A DNA stretch of 35,340 nucleotides from a virus. Below the pieces are notes generated by a model. That model was not told the origin of the DNA. It did no database searches and was given only the letters and a program-made list of their open reading frames with translations. Positions 20,814 to 25,818 of the stretch are shown piece by piece. Both the position numbers and the translations under genes were made by a program. Within the stretch, counting starts at the first letter, position 1. Each line of letters opens with the position of its first letter. The stretch spans positions 1 through 35,340 of IMG/VR virus record IMGVR_UViG_3300012002_000305. The stretch is one strand, 5' to 3'.

Positions 20814-21431
20814 TTATTTCACTGGGTGTCGAAACGAATGCTTATCAAAACCATGTGTAGCAGCTTTATCTTTATCGGTCATAGGAATGCTAACATCTAT
20901 ATCATTGTTTAACGATGAAATATAGTTTTGAAGATCTTGCCAAATCTTCTCAGCATCTAATATGGATGTCAGTTTAGTGTCCGCTAGAATGGGTAATTTG
21001 ATTGTGTCGTTGATAGAACGTCTTCGATTAAGCTCGTCTAGAGAGGGTATTTCTATGTCAGTCATTTTCTTTGGAATACGACCGAAATTGCCGAAGTAGC
21101 GACTAAAAAGACGTATTCCTCGAATACTCATAAGCGCTGCGTCATTGAGATGACGATGCTCTTCATATGTATGAAGGAGCGATACCTCATAATTCTCGAT
21201 ATTGAGAGACCCGTACACTATGCTATAAATATGAACAACATATTGAACATCGCCTATCTCTAATAATACGAAACCCTGTGTGTCCTTATCGTATCGATGT
21301 ACGCTAACCCCAACCAGCATATCGTCAGTGAGACGCGTGGAGCCTCTACGATCAAAAATAATGGACTTGTCTAGTCCATATATATGAGAGAAGTGATCGT
21401 AGAAATCGGTATTTCTATCTATGATATACAT
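20814..21431 (-). CDS. Hypothetical protein, 205 aa, start abuts tRNA-Gly
   Basis: The only plausible start is ATG 21431, one base from the 3' end of tRNA-Gly(TCC). No Shine-Dalgarno is possible because the preceding bases are the tRNA acceptor. 3' processing of the tRNA would leave an almost leaderless mRNA. The N-terminal half looks alpha/beta (FVLLEIGDVQYVVHIYSIVYG). No family recognised. Confidence 0.65.
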   Translation of the reverse strand: MYIIDRNTDFYDHFSHIYGLDKSIIFDRRGSTRLTDDMLVGVSVHRYDKDTQGFVLLEIGDVQYVVHIYSIVYGSLNIENYEVSLLHTYEEHRHLNDAALMSIRGIRLFSRYFGNFGRIPKKMTDIEIPSLDELNRRRSINDTIKLPILADTKLTSILDAEKIWQDLQNYISSLNNDIDVSIPMTDKDKAATHGFDKHSFRHPVK

Positions 21432-21432
21432 A

Positions 21433-21506
21433 AGCGCCTAACCGGATTCGAACCGGTACCGTCAGCTTGGAAGGCTGTCATGCTAGCCATTAAACACCAT
21501 AGGCGC
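21433..21506 (-). tRNA. tRNA-Gly(TCC)
   Basis: Anticodon loop CTTCCAA, acceptor GCGCCTA/TAGGCGC, T-arm ACCGG-TTCGAAT-CCGGT. The outermost anticodon-stem pair is A-A. Confidence 0.88.
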
Positions 21507-21514
21507 AAAAGCGA

Positions 21515-21678
21515 TGTAGTGCGACGTGCGCTTGACGCGATTTGAGGTACACACTACATCTACGGATTATGATCTGATGTGGCTCTTCAACTACCCATGC
21601 GTGGGGAATTCGCCGTGCCCTCGGCTCTCGTCAAAGCATCAGTACCATTGCCCCTTGACCGTAGGGGTTGGATTTTTC
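21515..21678 (-). other. Structured spacer RNA region
   Basis: Perfect 9-bp helix GATGTAGTG/CACTACATC enclosing about 30 bases, plus CCCCT-ACGGTCA-AGGGG, GCCG/CGGC and CCCA/TGGG hairpins. No coding frame. Possibly a small RNA or a processing spacer. Confidence 0.35.
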
Positions 21679-21679
21679 G

Positions 21680-21754
21680 TACTCTGAGTGAGATTCGAAC
21701 TCACACTGAATAGGGTCTAGGCCTATTGCCTCTGCCAGATTGGGCTACCAGAGC
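21680..21754 (-). tRNA. tRNA-Leu(TAG), short variable loop
   Basis: Anticodon stem ATAGG/CCTAT with loop CCTAGAC (anticodon TAG), acceptor GCTCTGG/TCAGAGT, D-arm GCC..GGCAGAGGC and variable region of five bases (TCAGT). A normal long-arm tRNA-Leu(TAG) also exists at 21909. Confidence 0.75.
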
Positions 21755-21761
21755 ATAAAAA

Positions 21762-21904
21762 GAAGGGAACCATTGAAGTTCGTGTTTTTCGCGTGCTGCC
21801 ATTACACTACACCCCTGTGCTAACTTTCCAATTTATAGGGGTGGAGGGATTCGAACCCTCTCTTCGTCGTTGATAATCGAAGTAACGACCTTCATCACCG
21901 CTTC
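21762..21904 (-). tRNA. Circularly permuted tRNA in RNA scaffold (anticodon unresolved)
   Basis: Order on the minus strand: T-arm GAGGG-TTCGAAT-CCCTC (21860-21844), acceptor 3' strand CACCCCT (21843-21837), A73 at 21836, a 19-nt spacer, acceptor 5' strand AGGGGTG (21816-21810), TA, D-arm GTG-TAATGGCA-GCAC (21807-21793). All seven acceptor pairs are perfect, and the D-arm is identical to that of tRNA-Gln. Outer helix GAAG/CTTC, loop CGGTGAT opposite AATGGTTCC, inner helix GAAG-g-TCGT with ACGA-a-CTTC. The region between inner helix and T-arm also forms GTCGTT/AACGAC. I cannot identify a standard anticodon loop. Confidence 0.7.
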
Positions 21905-21908
21905 TTAG

Positions 21909-21991
21909 TGCTCCCGGTGGGAATCGAACCCACACTCCCGAAGGAACTAGATCCTAAATCTAGCGCGTCTGCCTAATTCCGCCACGGAAGC
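21909..21991 (-). tRNA. tRNA-Leu(TAG), class II
   Basis: Anticodon stem CTAGA/TCTAG with loop TTTAGGA, long variable arm (TCC-TTCG-GGA) and acceptor GCTTCCG/CGGGAGC. Canonical tRNA-Leu. Confidence 0.94.
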
Positions 21992-22052
21992 ATATGGTTG
22001 CAGGTGAGGTCGTTAACCTACTTTGCCGACATTCAACGGCGCTGCAACGTTG

Positions 22053-22127
22053 TACTCCGGGAGGGATTCGAACCCTCACTATACTGGGCTTAAACCAGCC
22101 GCCTCTGCCTGATTGGGCTACCGGAGC
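22053..22127 (-). tRNA. tRNA-Leu(TAA), short variable loop
   Basis: Anticodon stem GCTGG/CCAGT with loop TTTAAGC (anticodon TAA), acceptor GCTCCGG/CCGGAGT, D-arm GCCC..GGCAGAGGC, five-base variable region ATAGT. Confidence 0.78.
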
Positions 22128-22129
22128 AT

Positions 22130-22320
22130 GTAGCAGGTTTTCGTACTGCCTAAGCATCGTATCTCAGTTTCCAACGAACCTTCCGAGACGTGTGCTCATA
22201 CGCTCCTATTCTTTAATTATTTCCGACATCGACAGTTTCGGAGTCTGCTATCGACGAAGGCGAGATCCACCGCAGTTATTTGTGACACAACATACGCAGT
22301 GGCTTACGTATGTTGTATTG
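22130..22320 (-). other. Structured spacer RNA region
   Basis: Perfect 10-bp hairpin ACAACATACG/CGTATGTTGT with a 10-base loop (about 22288-22317), TCCGA/TCGGA and CGTCTC..GAGATACG pairings, and a GCAG/CTGC stem. No coding frame found. Confidence 0.35.
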
Positions 22321-22324
22321 TCGA

Positions 22325-22405
22325 TGGGCGAGGTGGGACTTGAACCCACATACCCGAAGGCCACGGTTTTACAGACCGCTGAGCGACCAATTGCTCAACT
22401 CGCCC
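22325..22405 (-). tRNA. tRNA-Tyr(GTA)
   Basis: Class II tRNA with anticodon loop CTGTAAA, variable arm with TTCG loop, acceptor GGGCGAG/CTCGCCC and T-loop TTCAAGT. Confidence 0.95.
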
Positions 22406-22412
22406 AAATAAA

Positions 22413-22482
22413 GGAGAGGAAACTTGAAGGCCGCGTTTTTCAAAATAAATGGTTTCGATGTAACGGCCATCATCACTGCTCC
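22413..22482 (-). ncRNA. Stand-alone scaffold RNA element (copy A)
   Basis: Outer helix GGAG/CTCC (22482-22479 with 22416-22413), 5' loop CAGTGAT, inner helix GATGGCCG/CGGCCTTC (one mismatch) and 3' loop AAGTTTCCT. The interior carries GTTACATCGA and TGAAAAAC, shared with the other copies. No tRNA sequence inside. Followed by TTTATTT. Confidence 0.6.
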
Positions 22483-22499
22483 TATGTTATCAAAATAAA

Positions 22500-22563
22500 G
22501 AAGGGAAATATTGAAGTGCGTGTGTTTTCACCTAATCGAAGTAACGCTCTTCTTCACCGCTTC
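22500..22563 (-). ncRNA. Stand-alone scaffold RNA element (copy B)
   Basis: Outer helix GAAG/CTTC (22563-22560 with 22503-22500), loop CGGTGAA opposite AATATTTCC, inner helix GAAG-a-GCGT with ACGC-a-CTTC. The interior TTACTTCGATTA is identical to that of the permuted tRNA at 21762-21904. Followed by TTTATTTTG. First RNA after the promoter at 22569-22597. Confidence 0.6.
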
Positions 22564-22568
22564 TATCT

Positions 22569-22597
22569 ATAATATACTGTTGCCTCTTGCAAGGCAA
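22569..22597 (-). promoter_or_regulatory. Sigma70-like promoter TTGCCT-N17-TATTAT
   Basis: Immediately downstream of tRNA-Cys and upstream of scaffold copies B and A and tRNA-Tyr. The -35 hexamer is part of an inverted repeat TTGCCT-TGCAAG-AGGCAA that could be an operator. Confidence 0.65.
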
Positions 22598-22670
22598 AGA
22601 CCCCGGTGGGTGTTGATCCCACTAATACTGGTTTTGCAGACCAGCGCGTTTCCCGATTCGCCACGGAGTC
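22598..22670 (-). tRNA. tRNA-Cys(GCA) with atypical T-loop
   Basis: Anticodon stem CTGGT/ACCAG with loop CTGCAAA, acceptor GACTCCG/CGGGGTC. The T-loop is ATCAACA instead of TTCRANN, so position 54 is A and the usual T54-A58 reverse-Hoogsteen pair cannot form. The D-arm is of class II style (GCG/CGC). Confidence 0.8.
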
Positions 22671-22674
22671 ATAA

Positions 22675-22749
22675 TAGACCGGGAGAGATTCGAACTCTCA
22701 CTGTACAGCCTCTCAGACTGCCGCCTCTGCCTAGTTGGGCTACCGATCC
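22675..22749 (-). tRNA. tRNA-Leu(GAG), short variable loop
   Basis: Anticodon stem GCAGT/GCTGT with loop CTGAGAG (anticodon GAG), acceptor GGATCGG/CCGGTCT, D-arm GCCC..GGCAGAGGC, variable region ACAGT. Confidence 0.75.
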
Positions 22750-22755
22750 GTGCTA

Positions 22756-22828
22756 TGAACTCGGTGGGGGTCGAACCCACGACATTCTGATTAAGAGTCA
22801 GACGCTCTACCGACTGAGCTACGAGTCC
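22756..22828 (-). tRNA. tRNA-Lys(CTT)
   Basis: Anticodon loop CTCTTAA, acceptor GGACTCG/CGAGTTC, T-loop TTCGACC. Confidence 0.93.
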
Positions 22829-22829
22829 G

Positions 22830-22958
22830 TATGAGGAGCGCCCTTTCTACCGAGATCTTGCTTATGACCATGGTACCCTACCCATAAGTCCTGCCTTGGT
22901 AGCGGGGTAACCTTGCTCCTCGACCTACCCCGGCCTTTCGCATACGTCTATGCGTTTT
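22830..22958 (-). other. Structured spacer RNA region
   Basis: Contains CGCATA-GACG-TATGCG, CGGGGTA/TACCCCG and CTTATG/CATAAG helices. No coding frame. Confidence 0.3.
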
Positions 22959-22959
22959 A

Positions 22960-23034
22960 TGGACCGAGAGGGAATCGAACCCTCCACATTCTCCTTGCAA
23001 GGGAGAATCGCCAAGCCTTGGTACATTCCAGCCC
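22960..23034 (-). tRNA. tRNA-Ala(TGC)
   Basis: Anticodon stem TCTCC/GGAGA with loop CTTGCAA. Acceptor GGGCTGG/TCGGTCC relies on several G-U pairs, and the D-stem is weak. Confidence 0.8.
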
Positions 23035-23039
23035 GTAAA

Positions 23040-23235
23040 GTTCCCTGAAAGCCACGATGGCGTACCCAACGCGCGGGCTTTCTTGATGCTAGGCAGGAGA
23101 ACGCTACCTATTCAGTTTTCTTTGTAGTTCCCCGGGTTTTACGCGTTCGGGGTTACTACGGGAAACTACTGCCCATAACTGTGACGCGGTCGGTAACGCT
23201 GACAAACGCTCTCATCACCCTGAGAGTAGGGTGGG
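23040..23235 (-). other. Structured spacer RNA region
   Basis: Helices GTAGTT-TCCC with GGGG-AACTAC, CTCTCA-GGGTGA-TGAGAG, TAGGTAG/CTGCCTA and GAAAGCC/GGCTTTC (the last enclosing GCGT-TGGGT-ACGC). The segment GGGTGATGAGAGCGTT resembles the 5' part of the scaffold elements, but the 3' partner is unclear. Confidence 0.35.
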
Positions 23236-23239
23236 TAAT

Positions 23240-23311
23240 TGCTGAGGCCCGGATTTGAACCGGGGAATGCGGATTTTCAGTCCGGTGTGTTACCAACTAC
23301 ACTACCTCAGC
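23240..23311 (-). tRNA. tRNA-Phe(GAA)
   Basis: Conventional cloverleaf with anticodon loop CTGAAAA, acceptor GCTGAGG/CCTCAGC and T-loop TTCAAAT. Confidence 0.95.
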
Positions 23312-23342
23312 CTATCTAAAGTCGCTTTCCATAGCCTCCTCC

Positions 23343-23537
23343 TTATCTAAAGTCAATATACTTCGCTGCTGCATTAAGTAAATCTTCACCTTTGCGCTGT
23401 AAGAGATCAATCTCCATTTCAGCGATCGCTCTTTTGGACCAGCCAGCTGCCTTTACTATCGACCGCAATTCTGCTACAGCAGAGTAGGTATCCTTGTTGA
23501 CGAGGGTCAATGTGTCCCCTACTGGCTTCTCATTCAT
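23343..23537 (-). CDS. Hypothetical protein, 64 aa
   Basis: ATG 23537 with AGGAGA upstream. Helical, mildly basic, no recognised domain. The ACTAATTA element 23565-23572 precedes it. Followed directly by tRNA-Phe. Confidence 0.6.
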   Translation of the reverse strand: MNEKPVGDTLTLVNKDTYSAVAELRSIVKAAGWSKRAIAEMEIDLLQRKGEDLLNAAAKYIDFR

Positions 23538-23564
23538 ACTGTATCTCCTAATCTAGAATTACTC

Positions 23565-23572
23565 TAATTAGT
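23565..23572 (-). promoter_or_regulatory. ACTAATTA element upstream of 64-aa gene
   Basis: Just after a CAGATCT/AGATCTG hairpin (about 23591-23612), 28 bases before the start codon. Confidence 0.5.
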
Positions 23573-23616
23573 TAAACTAGATAGTGGAGATCAGATCTTC
23601 GTTCTCAGATCTGCAA

Positions 23617-23688
23617 TTTAGGCAATGGGATTTGAACCCATGTTTCCCTCTTATATGAGGGCGTCCTAAGCCTCTAGACGATACCCAA
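23617..23688 (-). tRNA. tRNA with 6-base anticodon loop (identity unclear)
   Basis: Acceptor TTGGGTA/TGCCTAA, D-arm GTCT/GGAC of Glu-like form, T-arm ATGGG-TTCAAAT-CCCAT. The anticodon stem CCCTC/GAGGG encloses only ATATAA, one base short. TAT (Ile) would be the central triplet if position 33 is missing. Confidence 0.65.
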
Positions 23689-23779
23689 CACCTTGCCTTC
23701 AGTCTGGCAGGACATCTAGCGAGATGTATCTTATTCACCATCGCTTCCGCTGCCACGGTGTTGATAGTGAACCCGATAG

Positions 23780-23851
23780 TCGGGATACTGAGAGTCGAAC
23801 TCAGCGCTTCCTGGTCCCAAACCAGGCGTCTCACCTCGAGACTATACCCCG
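23780..23851 (-). tRNA. tRNA-Pro(TGG), copy 2
   Basis: Anticodon loop TTTGGGA, acceptor CGGGGTA/TATCCCG. The D-arm (GTCT/AGAC) differs from copy 1, so it is a divergent duplicate rather than a recent copy. Confidence 0.88.
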
Positions 23852-23860
23852 TTATAAGAG

Positions 23861-23933
23861 CTCCTCAGGCTGGATTCGAACCAGCAGCCCTCTGCTTAAC
23901 AGGCAGTCGCTCTACCTCATGAGCTTCTGAGGA
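23861..23933 (-). tRNA. tRNA-Asn(GTT), copy 1
   Basis: Anticodon loop CTGTTAA, acceptor TCCTCAG/CTGAGGA with U1-A72, discriminator G. Confidence 0.9.
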
Positions 23934-24038
23934 ATGTATGCTACTCTTCAGGCAGTGGTGAGTGCTGCTTGCATGGCACTCTGGCGCTTCAGCTCCCTTA
24001 CCAAAGTTTGTAGCGACTTAGCCTGCTGTCGGCTATAG

Positions 24039-24111
24039 CTCCGGGTGCAAGACTCGAACTTGCGACAAGCTGGTTAACAGCCAGCTGCTCTACCTGCTGA
24101 GCTAACCCGGA
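24039..24111 (-). tRNA. tRNA-Asn(GTT), copy 2
   Basis: Anticodon stem GCTGG/CCAGC with loop CTGTTAA, acceptor TCCGGGT/ACCCGGA, discriminator G. Confidence 0.94.
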
Positions 24112-24119
24112 ATAATATG

Positions 24120-24434
24120 TTACGAACCAGAATACAGTTCCAAGACTCCACCGTCCTCTTCAAATCCTTCAAGAAAAACGTGGTGGTAATCACCGCTGTT
24201 CTCAATTGCATGAGAAAAGAATTCCATGATCTGACCCCATGTCGGATTCGTAATCGGTCCTTTGCTCGTTACGCCGTTGTAGTGAAGAAGAAGATCTCCT
24301 TCGGCGGCTACGTCGTTGCGGATATCGCGAGCGAAATCCCCATCCCAGTCTCCGTCCCAATCAACGCCCTCTGCATCAGCAGAAAAAATACCGTGCTCGA
24401 CGTCAAAACTATCCTGCAATTCATTGTACGTCAT
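24120..24434 (-). CDS. Hypothetical acidic protein, 104 aa
   Basis: Asp-rich N-terminal half with a repeated DWDGDWDGDF segment, then a mixed alpha/beta part. ATG 24434 is downstream of the promoter at 24454-24483. No family; the Asp repeat could bind divalent ions (speculative). Confidence 0.65.
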   Translation of the reverse strand: MTYNELQDSFDVEHGIFSADAEGVDWDGDWDGDFARDIRNDVAAEGDLLLHYNGVTSKGPITNPTWGQIMEFFSHAIENSGDYHHVFLEGFEEDGGVLELYSGS

Positions 24435-24453
24435 TTATGTACTCTCCTACAAT

Positions 24454-24483
24454 CTAATATACGATTACATGCCCGAAAGGCAA
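24454..24483 (-). promoter_or_regulatory. Sigma70-like promoter TTGCCT-N18-TATTAG
   Basis: Ends 19 bases upstream of the 104-aa gene. Same -35 hexamer and spacing as the promoters at 11883 and 30355. Confidence 0.7.
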
Positions 24484-24485
24484 AT

Positions 24486-24601
24486 TGGCGAAGATGGGAA
24501 TCGAACCCGAGATCGGTTGGGTGTAACTAGGCCCTTCCGACGCCAATCGTACTCTAGCTCGCGGCTTCCGACTAACACTCAACCACTGAGTCTCCTTCGC
24601 C
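24486..24601 (-). tRNA. Oversized (116-nt) tRNA-like RNA, anticodon unresolved
   Basis: Perfect acceptor GGCGAAG/CTTCGCC, D-like arm ACTC-AGTGGTT-GAGT, T-loop TTCGATT with only three clear T-stem pairs. The 70-base middle has no evident anticodon arm; GGTTG..GTGT pairs with ACAC..CAACC around an insert carrying two TCGGAAG repeats. Same total length as the RNA at 17543-17658. Confidence 0.45.
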
Positions 24602-24604
24602 ATA

Positions 24605-24812
24605 GCGGGTGCGGGCATACGGTGCGGTAGGCAGATCGTGCACCCCCGATCTGTAGCCCCTTCCAACGCTATGCGCTGGGGAAGTAGAGTGGTTGCGGTT
24701 TTGGGTACTGCGACCCCGTTACGTACTCAACAGCTTTGATGCGACTAACCGTCAACGACATCTTGGTTTGCTGTCAACCAACTTCGGATTAAATCCGGGT
24801 AGGCTTACTATA
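24605..24812 (-). other. Structured spacer RNA region
   Basis: Hairpins CGGAT-TTA-ATCCG, TTGGTT-GACAGCA-AACCAA, CCAGCGC-ATA-GCGTTGG and CAGATCG/CGATCTG. No coding frame. Lies between the oversized tRNA-like RNA and the 77-aa gene. Confidence 0.35.
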
Positions 24813-25046
24813 CTATTCGACTGTCTTATCCTCGAATTCTACCTCAACTCCTGCTTTCCCAAGCTCGTACATCTGATGCATAAGAGCGGGAATGTTTACA
24901 ACATCGTTAAAGTCTGTTGAAAGATTCGAGTCTTCCGGCTCCCCATCTTCGACGGAAAAAGCACTTTTTCCGTCGATCTCGATATCGAAAGAGTCACGAT
25001 ATTCATTATCGTCGTTTCCGCGATAAAATGTTGATACTACTTTCAT
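24813..25046 (-). CDS. Hypothetical acidic protein, 77 aa
   Basis: ATG 25046 downstream of the promoter at 25062-25091. Asp/Glu-rich, with a beta pattern at both ends (KVVSTFYRG, GVEVEFEDKTVE). No family recognised. Confidence 0.6.
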   Translation of the reverse strand: MKVVSTFYRGNDDNEYRDSFDIEIDGKSAFSVEDGEPEDSNLSTDFNDVVNIPALMHQMYELGKAGVEVEFEDKTVE

Positions 25047-25061
25047 TTTCTTTCCTCTCTA

Positions 25062-25091
25062 TATATATCAGACTAGTCGTACAAAAGCCAA
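25062..25091 (-). promoter_or_regulatory. Sigma70-like promoter TTGGCT-N18-TATATA
   Basis: Extended -10 (TGA before TATATA). Located just after the Thg1-like gene, facing the 77-aa gene. Confidence 0.6.
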
Positions 25092-25099
25092 AAAGAATT

Positions 25100-25804
25100 T
25101 TATCTTTCCTCTCGTTCGAGGGCATTCAATGTGATGAACGGCGCCTCTACAAACGACTGATGTAAGGTGTGCCAACCTTGCTCAGCGTCATACCGTAACG
25201 TGGTACCGAGCTTCCATCGATCATGCAAACTCTCCCAATGCTCTCCTCGTTGAGCACACATCTCAATCATTTCTTGTCTATTCTTTCCATGTAGCTCTTT
25301 CGGTGAGAAGTGAGCTTGCGCAAGCATTGCTACCGAGTTACGCTCCCAATCCTTCTGTCTCCAGATGAAATAATTGTTCACCTCTTCTTCAGGAATATTG
25401 AATGCTCGACTATCAAACATCGCCAGTTGGGATGTCTCAATAATGCGATTGAAGTGTGCAGTCGCGATTGATGCAGTAACACTCACGACCTTCTGTACTG
25501 CATAATCATACCATGCAGCTGTATCGAACTTGTTGTAGTCGTGAAGTAAGAGTGAGATCTCATCAGATTGAACATATGCTAATCTGGCACCCGCAATTTC
25601 TTCGCACAATGCCCTCGCTGTCTCAATCATCGCATCAGATAATATCTCCGAAAATGGAGAGTGAAACTGACGTGTAAATGTATGAAAAGCACGGCCATCT
25701 AAACGTACGATGACAGGGGTACGTCTAGTGAGATATGTTTTAGACCGATCTTCATAATTTTCTCGAATCCGATCACCAAGAGGCTTTCTTTGTTTCGCAC
25801 TCAT
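25100..25804 (-). CDS. Thg1-like 3'-5' nucleotide-adding enzyme (TLP)
   Basis: 234 aa. Thg1 enzymes add nucleotides to RNA 5' ends in the 3'-to-5' direction. The eukaryotic type adds G-1 to tRNA-His, while bacterial TLPs repair truncated tRNA 5' ends by templated addition. Metal-binding motif RLDGRAFH (34-41; D36) and second acidic pair YVQSDEISLLL (D81, E82) match the polymerase-like palm. NNYFIWRQKDWERN (143-156) is the family signature. Full-length TLP size. In operon with pncB (15-base gap). Likely substrates are the many phage tRNAs, several with weak 5' acceptor strands (inference). Confidence 0.93.
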   Translation of the reverse strand: MSAKQRKPLGDRIRENYEDRSKTYLTRRTPVIVRLDGRAFHTFTRQFHSPFSEILSDAMIETARALCEEIAGARLAYVQSDEISLLLHDYNKFDTAAWYDYAVQKVVSVTASIATAHFNRIIETSQLAMFDSRAFNIPEEEVNNYFIWRQKDWERNSVAMLAQAHFSPKELHGKNRQEMIEMCAQRGEHWESLHDRWKLGTTLRYDAEQGWHTLHQSFVEAPFITLNALEREER

Positions 25805-25818
25805 CCCTTTTATCCAAT

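Noticed and set aside
16088-22563. Group I or group II introns as explanation for the permuted tRNAs
   Set aside because: The elements are only 60-145 nt, far below the size of self-splicing introns, and no core P/Q/R/S or domain V pattern is present.
16088-22563. Box C/D or hammerhead identity for the scaffold
   Set aside because: GUGAUGA resembles box C, but no CUGA box D is placed opposite. CUGANGA plus GAAA of the hammerhead is not consistently present across the five copies.
21994-22572. 192-codon frame on the plus strand
   Set aside because: Antisense to three tRNAs and two scaffold elements; composition is that of reversed tRNA sequence.
23160-23235. Sixth scaffold copy
   Set aside because: GGGTGATGAGAGCGTT resembles the 5' half, but no convincing outer helix and 3' loop could be paired.
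24117-24630. Plus-strand frames of 104-137 codons
   Set aside because: Antisense to the 104-aa gene and the oversized tRNA-like RNA; no ribosome binding site.
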